From Corydoras sp. C115 (Eukaryota > Chordata > Actinopteri > Siluriformes > Callichthyidae): 64,000 nt of DNA. The stretch spans positions 827,501-891,500 of the forward strand of contig JAFMOC010000082.1 of assembly GCA_019802505.1 (NCBI GenBank), written 5' to 3'. Positions 33,168 through 45,954 of this stretch are shown piece by piece. The notes under the pieces were generated by a model. The model saw nothing but the letters and a program-made list of their open reading frames with translations. It was not told the DNA's origin and did not search any database. The position numbers and the translations under genes were made by a program. Each line of letters starts with the position of its first letter. Position 1 is the first letter of the stretch.

Positions 33168-33750
33168 GTAATCGGCGTTCCCGAAAACCACCGCCGCTCG
33201 TGTGACGCGGATCCCGCCGTGCCCGCCACTCCACTCTGACCTCCACTCTGACCTCCGGTTTTCGGCGTTCCCAAAAACCACCACCGCTCGTGTGACATGG
33301 ATCCCGCCGTGCCGGCCACTCCACTCTGACCTCCGGTTTTCGGCATTCCCGAAAACCACCGCCGCTCGTGTGACACGGATCCCGCCATGCCCGCCGCTCC
33401 ACTCTGACCTCCGGTTTTCGGCGTTCCCAAAAACCACCACCGCTCGTGTGACGGGATCCCGCCGTGCCCGCCGTTCCACTCTGACCTCCGGTTTTCGGCA
33501 ATCCCCGAAAACACCGCAGCTCATGTGACACGGATCCCGCCGTGCCGGCCACTCCACTCTGACCTCTGGTTTTTGGCGTTCCCGAAAACCACCGCCGCTC
33601 GTGTGATGAGAATCCTGCCGTGCCCGCCGCTCCACTCTGACCTCCACTCTGACCTCCACTCTGACCTCCGGTTTTCGGCGTTCCCGAAAACCACCGCCGC
33701 TCGTGTGACGTGGATCCCGCCGTGCCCGCCGCTCCACTCTGACCTTCACT
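33168..33750. repeat. 78-bp minisatellite, about seven units
   Basis: ATCCCGCCGTGCC-like starts at 33211, 33301, 33379, 33456, 33534, 33612, 33714. Units contain TCCACTCTGACCTCCGGTTT and AAAACCACCGCCGCTCGTGT; 12-bp CTCTGACCTCCA sub-repeats lengthen two units to 90 and 102. As 78 is 26 codons, open frames up to 224 codons arise on both strands, which is no evidence of a gene. Confidence 0.88.
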
Positions 33751-34449
33751 CTGGCGGGGACCCTATCGGCACGGCGGCCCACGGAGCGGCTCTGCGGCGG
33801 CCTGCTCCGGCATCCTGACCTTGGAACCTGTTGAAAGCTGGATCCCCGCCTCCGCCAGCCCTCCCCGCGCCCCGTGAGCTCAGGCTAAACAAAGATGCGC
33901 TTTTAGAACTCGTGTTTAGAGTCATGCCCGCGGAATTCGCTTGGCGTTTCGGGCCCTTTAATCACGGCGGCGACCGCAAGCCGCCACAGGCCTCCGTCCT
34001 CACAGCTCCGGCGCGACGTTGGATTGAGCCAGAGTCTAATCTCTAAAGAATAGTCCACTGAATACGGGGGAGTGTGCGGAACGCGGGATCATCCGTCCTG
34101 CTGTTTTAGTCAGGACGCGGTGTAGTGTGGCGGGGGGGGGGGTTCTTGGGTGGTCAAACGAGTCCTGTGCTCCTCTCTTTTGTGCAGTCTAATCCCGTGT
34201 ATGTTTGGTTATATGCTCCTTTGTTATTTCGCAGAGGAGATGAAATCATGCAAACAACCGGGTGCTTAGGATTTTAAGCCTTTCTCTAATAAAGCTAACA
34301 AAATAAAAGTCCTTACAGCTATCCGAGCGTTACACTCACCTCGTCATTCCACCCAGGTTCATTCACGTAGTTAAACCGAGTCCCTGGTACGTATTTATTT
34401 ATTTATATTTACATTAGATTTACCGTTGCAGAAACCTGCGGGTTGGGCT

Positions 34450-34620
34450 CAGAACACAGGGTTGGCCCATGATGCAGCACCTCTGGACCAATGACGGTTA
34501 TGGGTCTTGCACAAGGACCCACATTGGGAACGTCATTGGACCTCAGATTGGAACCCATGACCTACAGATTGATAACCCAACACCCGGACCGCTGGGCTTC
34601 CATACCCCCCCATAACGCTG
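34450..34620 (-). mobile_element. Second-family SINE, degenerate
   Basis: GGTCTTGCACAAGGACCCAC and GATTGATAACCCAACACCCG. Confidence 0.62.
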
Positions 34621-34827
34621 AGGGGTTTATAGTTACTTTGTTGGACTTGCTGGGGCACTTCAGATCGACCACCACATCAGGTCTGACGGGTTGGGTGGGT
34701 GGGGGGTGGGAGGGAGTTTGGGAGGGGGTAGAATTGCCATTCAGACATCCTCACATTAAAACCGTTGTGTAATGAGCCGCTCCTCGTTATCGCTCTCACT
34801 GTCCATATAGAAGTTTTAATGAGTTTG

Positions 34828-34895
34828 TATCATAGATGGACTTTGTAGTTCTGCATTTACAAGCTGTAGTCCATCCGGTTCTCTACATTCTTTAA
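34828..34895 (+). mobile_element. Fold-back MITE arm fragment
   Basis: ATAGATGGACTTTGTAGTTC followed by AGTCCATCCGGTTCTCTACA; only the left arm survives. Confidence 0.55.
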
Positions 34896-35169
34896 GTCCC
34901 CAACACTGTAATGACTAAGCTACCACACCCCCACCAGTTAATGCCTGATATATCTGCTTTAATCCTTTTACTTATATATACTGCGAAGATGTTTTGAAGT
35001 GGTTTGGGACGCAGCCAGAGTGATGTCATAGTCCTGCGTTCCGTGTGGAGGGTGATTACATCACAGCGTGAGGCCTCAAACACCAACGGGCTGCTGATGC
35101 CTCATATTCATGTCATTAAGACCTGCTTTTATAGACGATTTTACAGATTTTATTCTTCTTGCGTCTCAT

Positions 35170-35403
35170 CTTGGTTCTCCGGTTTCTTCCCACAGTCCAA
35201 AAACATGGATCAAGTTAAATGAATTCTCCAAATTGCCCCATATAGAGTGTGTGTGAGTGAGTGTGTGCCCAGTGATGGATTGGCGCCCTGTCCTGGGTGT
35301 ATCTGCCCAGCGGCCGAAACGTTCTCCCCTGGATGGGCATGGGGAACCCCCCCCCACCCCGTGACCCTAATAGAGGATAAAGCGGGAGATAATGAATGAA
35401 TGA
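35170..35403 (+). mobile_element. V-SINE, 5' truncated
   Basis: Starts at GGTTCTCCGGTTTCTTCCCA and keeps the complete 3' body and (GAAT)n tail. Confidence 0.8.
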
Positions 35404-35457
35404 ATATTTTAATTGAATAAAGTAACTTTGTGGGTTTTCCAGTTATTCCAGTTATTC

Positions 35458-35547
35458 CCACAGTCCAAAAACGTGGATTTAAGGTGAATTGGCTGCTTTA
35501 AATTGCCCCTATCTTGTGAGTGTGTCTCCGGTGATGGATTGGCGCCA
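35458..35547 (+). mobile_element. V-SINE fragment
   Basis: CCACAGTCCAAAAACGTGG to GGTGATGGATTGGCGCC. The stretch 35570-35740 after it is a low-complexity GAGAGTGAGTGTGAGAC-like run. Confidence 0.65.
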
Positions 35548-36228
35548 TATGTGAGACTAGACATAAGTGAGGGACTGAGAGTGCCACACACAGAGTGAGA
35601 CATTGAGAGTGAGAGACTCAGAGTGAGTGTGAGACACTGAGAGTGCAAGACTGAGCGTGAACATGTGAGAGACTGAGACTGAGAGTGTGAGCAAGTGTGA
35701 CACCTGAGAGTGAGTGTGAGCGAGTGAGAGTGAAATCAACACAGTTCCAGTTTTTGTTTTTGAACATCTGTCCATATTCCTCACCGGAAGCTCTTTCTGT
35801 TTTCTGATTTCTGATCTGAAGCGCAGAAGTGGACGGTGTGGAGTTCGGAGGCCATGGTTTAAGGCGGTGGCCGGTTTGACCTGAATGATGAGTTCAGCGT
35901 TATCACTCTTATCACAGCCGGGTGTGAACCGCGGTCAGGACGCGAAATAACAGAACCTTCAGACATTCAGCTCCGTTTCTTTAAATGCTGACCGTTCTAT
36001 TTAAAGCCCAGCAGGAGGTCTTTATCATTCAGTGCACCACCAGCCTCCACGTTTCACATTCTGCATTTGACTGACGACTGTACATTCTGTAATATGTTTT
36101 GATTATGTAAAGATTTAATAACTTCTTTGTTACTGTGTAACACGCCGGACCAACTGTTAATCCACAAAACACTGATTAACAAATCCCCATCTCTCTGGAT
36201 TAAGTTAACCTGATTTATTTTGTAGTAA

Positions 36229-36972
36229 AGCTGAGAGTCCCTGCATTTTTAATGAGTTAAACTTCAAACCCTAACCGCTTCTTTTATACCAACCCGACGG
36301 CAGGTTTCCACCTGAATGTATGTCCCTGATGGTCTAGTGGATTGTAATTCCCGGGCTTTGGTTTAGGGATGTCAGTGACCCTTCTATATTGTGTGGAGCT
36401 CAGTGGTCAGGGTGTTGGGTTATTAATCTGTAGGTTGTGGATTCTAATCCCGGGTCCACTGATGTAACCATTGTGGGTTCTTGAGCAAGGCCCGTAACCC
36501 TCAATGCTCCATTGCTGTATCAGCTGTGTGTTCTGACCCCAACCAAGTTGGGATACTTGTAAGCTAAATGACCTCATGTAAAAACACAACTGCTGTTTAA
36601 GCTGAGAGTCCCTGCGGTTTTAATGGGTTAAACTTCAAACCCTAACCGCTTCTTTTATACCAATCCGACGGCAGGTTTCCACCTGAATGCATGTCCCTGA
36701 TGGTTTAATGGATTGTAATTCCGGGGCTTAGGCTCAGGTATGTCAGTGACCCTTCTATAGTGTGTGTGGTGCTCAGTGGTCAGGGTGTTGGGTTATTAAT
36801 CTGTAGGTTGTGGATTCTAATCCCGGGTCCACTGATGTAACCATTGTGGGTTCTTGAGCAAGGCCCATAACCCTCAATGCTCCATTGCTGTATCAGCTCT
36901 GTGTTCTGAAGTTGGGATACTTGTAAGTCCTCTGCTAAATGACCTCATGTAAAAACACAACTGCTGTTTAAG
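36229..36972 (+). repeat. 370-bp tandem duplication carrying a second-family SINE
   Basis: AGCTGAGAGTCCCTGC opens both copies (36229 and 36600); each contains CAGGGTGTTGGGTTATTAAT, TTGAGCAAGGCCC and ends GTAAAAACACAACTGCTGTT. Confidence 0.85.
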
Positions 36973-38094
36973 CAGTCAGCCAAACCCCCCCCTCCCTCCC
37001 CATCAGGCCTCCTACTCATTTGCCACAGCACTGTCAGGAACTTGCAGGTTTAGACTCCTGTCAGCATTTCTTGCAGCTCTGTGCGAGCGTTTCCTTCATG
37101 ACTTTTCTGGGTTGTATGATGGTGTTTATTATTTTTCTTTATTTATTCATTTATTTATTATTATTCATAGTTTTCCCCAAAACCATCATGACCGGTTCTG
37201 CCGGACCGTCCCCTCATTGACCGTCAAACAAAGAGCACGTACTGTTGCACATACAGGAAGCGATGCATGCCGCTTCTTCATCCTGTCTCCTAAGAGCGAG
37301 TTTTCAGAGGTCACTCCAGTGCCGTAGTTCTGGATTCCTCATTTAAAGGAAGCCCCTCACTGCATCAAAAGAGCAGAATCCAGAACTCTCCATGCCGCTG
37401 TCCCTCCTGAGGATTCGAATACCAAGTCCGGGCTTCCTGACGATTTATGGGCTTTATGTGAACGTGAAAGCCTTATCTTTACGATCTGGAATCCCCATTG
37501 TCTTGCGGAGTGGAAGAACTGGCCAAATCAGGTGTAACAGGTCCACAGGAAGTGCTGAGCAGGGGGTTGGGCCAGAGGAAGGAAGTTTATTCTTTTTTTT
37601 TTTTTGTCAAACCTGGGATGGAAAATGGCTGGAAGGTGCACGGGGAGGAGGAGGGGGGGGGAAGCCTGGCCGAGCCGACTGGAAAATGTCCGAGCCTGAA
37701 TGATGTAGCTTGTTCTGGAACATTCGTGTTCCCAATCACTTTGTTTTGTCGAAGCGTAAACCCGACATCCTGGCATTCACAGAGACGAGTTCGCTTTGAC
37801 GTCAGAGGGAAACACAAACCTCATGTTTCTGCCTGGACTCTCAGCCTGGTATCTGTCCCAGAATCCCAGGAATCCCCTCTGTGTGTTTACAGTCAGCAGG
37901 GAGCCCTGATGATGATGATGGTGGTGGTGGGATGCCCCGACAGGTATAATGGCCAAATCTATCAAGCCCCTCCTTTATTTTAGGATTTAAGCTTAAATTG
38001 AATTAACAATAAAGAGGTTCATTGAAAAAACAGCTGATTTGGGAATTTTTTTAAATTTCTTGCCTTCATATTTTGGGCCTGAGGCCTGGCTTTC

Positions 38095-38835
38095 AGGAGC
38101 GAACACCCCGGGACGGGGGCCTCGGGAGCGAACGCCCCGGGACGGGGGCCTCGGGAGCGAACGCCCAGGGACGTGGGCCTGGGGAACCGGGACAGGGGCC
38201 CCGGGGACGCCCCGGGGGGGCCTCGGGAGCGAACGCCCAGGGACGTGGGCCTCGGGAGCGAACGCCCCGGGACGGGGGCCTGGGGAGCGAACGCCCAGGG
38301 ACGGGGGCCTGGGGAGCGAACGCCCAGGGACGGGGGCCTGGGGAGCGAACGCCCAGGGACGGGGGCCTGGGGAGCGAACGCCCAGGGACGGGGGCCTGGG
38401 GAGCGAACGCCCAGGGACGGGGGCCTGGGGAGCGACGCCCGGACGGGGGGGCCTGGGGAGCGAACGCCCCGGGACGGGGGCCTGGGGAGCGAACGCCCCG
38501 GGACGGGGGCCTGGGGAGCGAACGCCCAGGGACGGGGGCCTGGGGAGCGAACGCCCAGGGACGGGGGCCTGGGGAGCGAACGCCCAGGGACGGGGGCCTC
38601 GGGAGCGAACGCCCAGGGACGGGGCCTCGGGAGCGAACGCCCAGGGACGGGGGCCTCGGGAGCGAACGCCCAGGGACGGGGGCCTCGGGAGCGAACGCCC
38701 AGGGCCGGGGGCCTCGGGAGCGAACGCCCAGGGCCGGGGGCCTCGGGAGCGAACGCCCAGGGCCTCGGAAGCGAACGCACAAGGCCGGGGGCCTCGGGAG
38801 CGAACGCCCCGGGCCGGTGGAAGGAACGCCCCGGG
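38095..38835. repeat. 29-bp GC-rich minisatellite, about 25 units
   Basis: Unit GGGGCCTGGGGAGCGAACGC plus CCAGGGACG. A CCT(G/C)GGGAGCGAACGCCC phrase recurs every 29 bp with variants. It is stop-free in most frames, giving repeated ANAQGRGPGERTPRDGG-like frames of about 300 codons on both strands. Confidence 0.9.
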
Positions 38836-40151
38836 ACGGTGGAAGGAACTCCACAGGTCGGAGGCCGAAGGAGCGAACGTCTCAGGCACCTCATTAGGAC
38901 CAAGGTTCCGTGGGGGACCTCTCCTTCTTGTGTTGTAGGGTGGAACCTCTGTGCCGCCCCTTGAACAGACTGGACCATCCCCAAAAGTTTTAACATAAAA
39001 AAATAAACACTACCCGCATTGGAACACCGCTCGAGTCTGACCTCCTAAAATCTATAGCAGTCCCAACCTTGTGGGTCTGGTGGTACGCGGCGGAGAGAAC
39101 CTCCACTCGGTCAGATGTGACTGTGTGATTACATTTCTGGCGGCCGCGTCCTCCGCCTTCTGAGAGAAAATAAAGTGGCGTGAAGACCTCCGATCCAAAT
39201 GTTTCAGGGTTGCCATGGCGCCCGGTTTCCAAACCTTTACCACCACGCTACGTTCTTGTCCTGGCAGGAATCGGACGCCACTCGGCGTGCCTAAATAAAC
39301 TGAGGCGCGTCGGTGCCACCTTCCCTTGTTGCAGCGCCTCACAGTGCGCGCAGTCATGGCTGCTCTTGCGGTCTCGCTGCCGTTCAGCCGTAGGCGTCGT
39401 CCCGTTTCCCGCCGCCGCTCTTTGCACTCGTCCAGCTCTTCCATTATTTTAAGGACGAGCGCTCACGCCGCACTGAGCAGCCAGTGTGTTTTCCTGTTGG
39501 CCCGAGCCTCCCGTGGTGTCTGTGAACCCGACTCCTGCGGCACGGCCAAGGTCAGCGCAGGAAAACATTTACATCACTGGCATGAGAACCAAAGAACACG
39601 TGTGCAGCTTTGGAAATGCAGGAAGGTCCCAAGGCAGAACCACAGGCACAGACTCGCACCATTGTCCTGGATGTAACCGGTGATGATGTGAATCATTTAA
39701 ATAAAGAAACACAATGATAATGACAAATAATACCCAAGACATGGTGGGGGGGATATGAAACGGGGGGGGGGGGGGTATAGGGTGAGTATGAGGGACGTTC
39801 TGCAGAATCAGACTTTAGACTCGTCCGGTGGATCAGTGTTAAGTTGGAGTTAATGGTTGACTCTCCTGGGGTTTGAGCTCAGCGCTTGCACAATCCTGCA
39901 CCGGGCCGGTGATGAGGGCACATTTTTCAAATGCTTTTTCTTCTGAGGCTAATGAAAAACATGTACCCCCTCCCCCCCGCCCCCCCTGGCCCAAATGTGT
40001 AACAGGAAGCACTGAGGTGTGGGTGTGTGTGTGTGACCTAAATGGCTTCTATTTCATACCGAATGTACTACAGATTTTTTAATTTCTCGTAGTGGCAGCT
40101 GAGGGGACATGTCCACAGGTCCTGCAGAGGATGGGATGGGATGGGGGGGGG

Positions 40152-40398
40152 ACCATCTGGGGGATAGTGTTTCGGGACGCTGGGCAGATAAAGCCAGGAC
40201 GGGGTGCCAATCCATCGCTGGGCACACGTTATATAGGGGCAATATCGAGCAGCCGCTTCACCTTGGATTGTGTAGCGTGGCTGCTCGAAATTGCCCCTAC
40301 ATAACGTGTTTATGGACTGTGGGAGGAAACCCATGGGGACATGAGGAGGGGAACATGGAACCCATGGGGAACATGGAAACTTAGTGTTGCCGTGCCGC
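40152..40398 (-). mobile_element. V-SINE, old and rearranged
   Basis: GGACGCTGGGCAGATAAAGC and CCAATCCATCGCTGGGCACA with an internal inverted piece around 40233-40310 (GAGCAGCC / GGCTGCTC). Confidence 0.6.
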
Positions 40399-40437
40399 AC
40401 TGATCGCGGTCAATGAGCATCTTTTATTTCAAACCCT

Positions 40438-40556
40438 GAGCTGATGTGGGCCCCTGAGAGAGGCCCTCAACGCCTTATTGCCCCAGGGGTGCTGCATCAT
40501 GGCTGACCCCGAGTTCTACTCTCCGCCATTAGTTTGTCATCACGTTGGATAAAAGT
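40438..40556 (+). mobile_element. Second-family SINE, 3' remnant
   Basis: GAGAGAGGCCCTCAACGCCT, TTGCCCCAGGGGTGCTGCAT and GTTGGATAAAAGTGAGCTAA. Confidence 0.5.
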
Positions 40557-41199
40557 GAGCTAACAGAAATCAAATGCTTTGAACTGATTGATCTAGAACC
40601 AAAGAACCGAAGCCAACATGGAACCCAAAACCTGACTTTTAACTTGGAACATCTCAATAAAGTCAACTCTCGTCAGCTTGTGGAAGAAAAAAAAATGACC
40701 GCAGCAGCGATGAAGGAGGACTATCGGCGCGAACGATCTTTCGGCTCACGAACACTCCACCCAAGGACTGAACCTCTGCTTATTCAGGAACCGTACCCAG
40801 CCTCGCGTTGCCCACCGGAAGGTACCACTGGTGGGTTGACTTGCAGTTCAGACATGTCTGCCGGATTAAGGCGTGGAGGGGTTTTTTACGAGAACGTATA
40901 AAAGAGCAAACAAAGAAACCCATAGAACTCCAACCCGTTTTTTATTTAGCGCCCGAGTCGGATCGTAATCGTCTCCGCCGTTCTGTGTGTTGATGTCCCA
41001 GAACTAGAGCTCCCCCGATTTGCTGGATTTTTAAAGCCGTTTATTTATTTTGGCCGCCGTGCATGAAGATGACATCATCGTAATAAACGCTGTTTAATTT
41101 GGTTTACTTTCATTAAGGAGGCAAGTTCAGACATAAGAGTTCCATCACTGAAGTATGCACTGTTTGCCCCGAGTGCTAGATGCAGGAATAAGGACGATC

Positions 41200-41350
41200 G
41201 TATTTAAAAGCTTCAGCAGCACTGCTGCGTCTGATCTAATCGCACCAGCGGAACACGCATCCAAATAACACCTGCTCTGAGATCGTACTGTGGGGGTCGT
41301 GACTATTAAAGAACCGAGTGAAGGATGTAGAGAAAACAAAGGAACACTGA
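41200..41350 (+). mobile_element. Diverged fold-back MITE fragment
   Basis: CAGCAGCACTGCTGCGTCTG, ACACCTGCTCTGAGATCGTA and GTCGTGACTATTAAAGAACC follow the core order of the 26036 relative. Confidence 0.5.
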
Positions 41351-41454
41351 CAAAGACCGAGGTACGAGAAATTGAGTCCATAATCCTCCATTGCCCCAAA
41401 CTCAGGGTTCAAATTAAAGTGCCAGACCTGTATACAGAACCTTGTAGCTCTACA

Positions 41455-41801
41455 GGAGCGGTACGGTGTCTTAGTGGTTGGCCATTTTCTCCTCTCCGTG
41501 CTACGGTTTCCCGGTTCCAGTCCCAATCTGGGTGGTTTCTTGTTCTCCCCGTGTCCGCGTGGGTTCCTCCGGTTCTCCAGTTTCCTCCCACAGTCCAAAA
41601 ACGTGGATCAATGTCAATTGAATTCTCCAAATTGCCCCATATAGAGTGTGTGTGAGTGTGTGCCCAGCCATAGATTGTCGCCCTGTCCTGGGTGTATCTG
41701 CCCAGCGCCTCAAACGTTCTCCCCTGGATGGGCATGGGGAACCCCCCCCCCCCTCGCGACCCTAGTAGAGGATTAAGGGGAAGATAATGGATGGATGGAT
41801 G
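41455..41801 (+). mobile_element. V-SINE, full length, diverged
   Basis: Head GCGGTACGGTGTCTTAGTGG, (GGAT)n tail. Confidence 0.82.
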
Positions 41802-41807
41802 TTGCTC

Positions 41808-41950
41808 TGTGGTTCGATCGTTGGGCTGTCAGTTTAAAGGACAAAAGTCCACTCAAAGTCTCAGAATGTGGGTCCTTAAGCAAGGCCCATTTAACCCTTA
41901 TTGCTCCAGGCTTCCATCGCTGAACGATGGTGGACCATCTACATTGTGCT
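41808..41950 (+). mobile_element. Second-family SINE, degenerate
   Basis: CGTTGGGCTGTCAGTTTAAA and GTCCTTAAGCAAGGCCCATT. Confidence 0.58.
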
Positions 41951-42486
41951 ACAGTCAGTGTTCTATTGTGTAGCTCTTTGATTCTGGAGGAAAGTTGTGG
42001 CCATCAATTTGAAGGTTGAAGGTTTCAAATTCCATCGTTTACTCGGATCTATGCCGTGATCTGGCGGTGATGGGATGGAACACACCCCCACCTTCTGGTC
42101 GTTAGTTCGGTATCTCAGAACCACAGTTGGGTGAATGACCCTGATGGCATCTCCTGATCTTTTTTTCGGCTCTGGTTAAAAGTGTTCGAGGCCTTTTAGA
42201 AATCTCTCTTCTGCTTTTGTTCTGTGATGAGGTGTTCAGAAGGTTCTTTTTTTAGTCATTGAGTGTTTCGTGCTTTTGTCCTTTTGTTCCTTCGCTCTCA
42301 GTCGAGGGTTTCTGGTTTCACCCGCCGGCTGATCTCTGCTGAAGAGAAAAAAGGGTAACCTGAGCTGAGGCAGGGTGAGGTTCTGCTCATCCATCCTTTT
42401 TTCTGCTACAGGAACAATGTCAGGTTCAAGACACTGTGTATTGTGCTTTATGTTCTACTTGTTGCTTGGCCTGATCTCCCTGCGTC

Positions 42487-42565
42487 GTTGAAATGGCAAT
42501 CCACCAAAGTCAGAGCGCACCTGGCTCTTAAATGGAACAGCAAGTGACGTGCCAATTGGTTTTTG
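42487..42565 (-). repeat. Dispersed relative of the 152-bp unit (fragment)
   Basis: AAATGGCAATCCACCAAAGT and CAGAGCGCACCTGG, then GGAACAGCAAGTGACGTGCC and AATTGGTTTTT: the array core in reverse. Confidence 0.65.
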
Positions 42566-45500
42566 AATGGGGTTCTCAACTGCTCTCATCCCGGGACCCA
42601 CATTTTCTCACTGTCATTAAATTGTGACCCACTTTTATTGAGCACAAACCCGAAAAAACGACACACTCATGTTTATATGCACACAAAGTGAATTTAAGAG
42701 CAGTTTTTTTAAAGAAACTTGTCCTCAGTGAACGAAAACTTACATTTCAGATCTCAGACTCTGGGTTTTATTTGCGTTTCGCCATCTTGCCTCCAAACAT
42801 CGTCACGTCTGAGAGGATCTTCTGCAGTTTGGTCTCACAGTCGTCTCATTGTTGCTGAATAGAATCTAAACAACATTCAGTGGGACGCTCATGACCTCAT
42901 GCCTTTCGAGCCAATAGAAACTTTACACAGGAGCTCCAACCGCCTCAACGACAACCTTCTGTCTATTAACCCAAATTCTCATCCACCACTGACTCTGTGA
43001 CTAGAACCCTTTCTGGTTCTTCTTAAACATCATTTCGACCGACCGTGCCAGGCCCTGAGCTCACTCCCTCACTCTGCACGACCTCCCCCTGCTTCCCCAT
43101 CACGGTCCTCATGACCCACACTTTCCGTCTTTTTGGCGGTTGAACTCTGACGGAATGTAATCGAGATGCCATCAGCATGTAAAGCATACGGTACCTCCCC
43201 GCGGTTAAGTGGGAACATCTTCAGCTCTTCCACCCAGCAGAGTGAGCTCACTGCCTTGGAATAAATGCAGGTCTTCATCAAATGACAGAGAAGGAACTCC
43301 TCCCCCAAATAGCCCCGCTGCACTCGCACTCAGATGAAAGCTGCTGCTTGCAGTATGAATGCGCGGAACCATGTGGGACGTCTTGATGTTGGTGTTGAGG
43401 TTGCAGGGGACCATGAGTTCCACTTCATGGATTATCTGGGATTTTAGGGACCGGTGTGTCTTGTTCTCAAAGTCATGAAAACCTCAACCTGGGCTGTGGT
43501 GCCCCCTCTCCCTCCTCCTTGACTCATTACAGTGAGAATCCCCCATCCAGGCCGCCGTCCCATCACACGAGGGCCTGATCTGGACACGGACCTCCAGTGA
43601 TGTTACTAGTTCAACATCAGACCTTCTGTTCCACAAATAGAACCTTGGCACGGTTCCGGCTCTACATATTGACCTGTTTAAGAGGTCGTCATGATGTAAT
43701 CCGAAGGAAATGCATTAGTGTAATGACTTTTAATTAGAGGCTATTAGAAGTTTACGCAGAGCTCAGGAGTTCCATAGTCGAACACGGTGTTCTCAACTGT
43801 ATGTAAACCAGATCCGAAGAATTACCTTCACATGCTAATATAATTCACCCAAATGACACAGGGTAGTCACGATTGCCCCCGGGGGGGTTGTGAAAATTGT
43901 GGTTTTTAATCATGTTTATCACCTTTTTTTTTTTTTTTTTTTTCCCCCGCAGCTGAAACATCACACACTTAATGAACTTACTGGAACATGCCGGGGCCTC
44001 GTTTGAAGTCTGGCACAGGGTTCTTAAAACGTGCAGGCAGAGCGTTCTCATTAGCAGATGTTGAGATGCTATAAATTAGTCATTTTATTATTGGAACGGG
44101 GTCATGGCTGCCTTCAGACCGCGATGTTGCGCTGTTCTTTTTCAATTTGGGTCACATGCAGTCCCCCCCTGCGCTCGTCCACCCGACGCTCTGGCGCTTA
44201 CGTGCCCATCGGTCCTGCAGAGTGGCATTTATTGTGTAACACTAACAATACTGAGAGCTGACCTCGCCTCGAGGAGCCCCCTCAGTGTTTCGGGTCAGCC
44301 GACCCGCCGGGATCTGGGACAAGGCTCTTTGTTGCCGTTGGTTTTCCATTGGCTCCTGTCGGCGGGGGTGGCGCGGGCGGTGAGCTCATGCCCGAGGAAT
44401 GCCCTCCGAAAGGTAAGAGCCCGGTCCCAGACGGCGGCCGACGCTCATGATGACATCACTGGGAGCCCAGACGCTACAAGGCCCGGTCTCTGGTGCGTTA
44501 CGACTCCTGGCTGGCTTCCCGTCATTAGTCCTGGTGATTTGTTCTGTTTCCTATCCCGAATATAACGCGCTGATTATCCGGAGCATGTGGTGGAGATTGA
44601 ACCCCGTAATTGTGGCGCTGACCGGACACATGTGGGCTTTATGAAGAACACGAGCGGTGGATGAGTCGGTGATGTCATCTGCCGGCGGATTGAGCGCTCG
44701 CTTGCTGTTCACACATCAGCACGCCGAAGATTAGAGCGCGGCGCCTGTCGGAATGAGGCTCATTGGTCGTCCTCGGGTGGAGAGTCCGCCCTAATCCGGG
44801 GCCGCTTCATGCTGTTTGGGGCCCCAGAACTACTTAACAGAAGTAATATTTTATTGGTAACATTTGACACATCGCTCCCATCCTCTGTACTCATTAACCT
44901 ACAGACAACCTAAAAAGAGCGTGAGGTGTGGGGTCAGTTTAGCAGTAAGTGGGTGTGGCCTCCTTAAATTTGGGTGGGGGGTTCCAATAACATTGTCGCT
45001 GTACTTTACTGCGATGACTGTGACAAAAGTTGTCGTTGTGGGCCCCTGGCCAGCTCGGGACCCTGGGTAATTGGTTGGTTTTCTGACCCTCAATCGGCAA
45101 GTTTGGGCCCTTGAGGCGGTATGTTAACACTTGACCCCAACCTCTTAGATCTACAGCGTACAGAGGGCGCCACTGTGCTCTGGGCCTTCCATTAACAACA
45201 TCATAAAGGGTCCTCAACCTTCCGGTACCTTGACCTCTGAGCGGCGGTGCCCCCCCCATACGTCGGTTCTAGGTCCAAAGGTTTGTTTGGTCCCAGCATC
45301 TGCGACAGTGATTTATTTTCAGGTCGCGAGGATCCGTTTCCTGTTCTCTGTGGAATTTAAGCATGCCGCCGCGAGCCAATCCCTGAGCTCAGCATTTCAA
45401 GTGCGCTGCTCGAACGTTCTAAAAGGAGCCTGACGACTGGGTTCATGTGTGTTCACTCTGCAGCTGCCGGCTCATGACATCAGCGCTGAGGTAATGCACA

Positions 45501-45954
45501 GGAAATAAGGCGCGTTCATGTGGATTGATGATGCCCCCGCTTCTGATTCAAATCAGCGGGCTGGGCGTCACGCCGCGCTGATCTGGAAAAACAGCAGGAG
45601 TCCCGTGAAGCACCACAAACATGTTCCCACGTCCCGCCGGCGTCCCTCTGCCGGTCTGGGCACGGCACCTTTGTGATGACACATCCGGAGTGACACGGAG
45701 GCGCACGGCGAGGCAGCTCTTCTGAGGCGTGGCTGCGCTGAGGACTGTGCTGAGACCTCTGCGTTTCCAACGTGGCGGGGTGGCTCAGGGGCAGATTCAG
45801 CTCAGCGCCTGCCAGGATCACATGATCCTCTCGCTCGCAGGCTTCGGTGCCGATCCTCTAAGTCTTTGCAGCTTCGTGATGACACAGTGCTGGCTTTAAG
45901 GGTTCGGTGGAGAAGTGCTGAGGAAATGGAGGCTGCAAGAGCAACAGGCACGTC

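Noticed and set aside
33043..33782. Minus-strand frames up to 224 codons with repeated GGFRERRKPEVRVE-like motif
   Set aside because: Product of the 78-bp minisatellite, whose period is a multiple of three.
38019..38996. Overlapping open frames of 250-325 codons on both strands
   Set aside because: They are readings of the 29-bp minisatellite; no start context, splice logic or domain.
44104..44565. 153-codon frame in FLNB intron 1
   Set aside because: No recognisable domain, splice context or codon bias; compatible with chance in GC-rich DNA.
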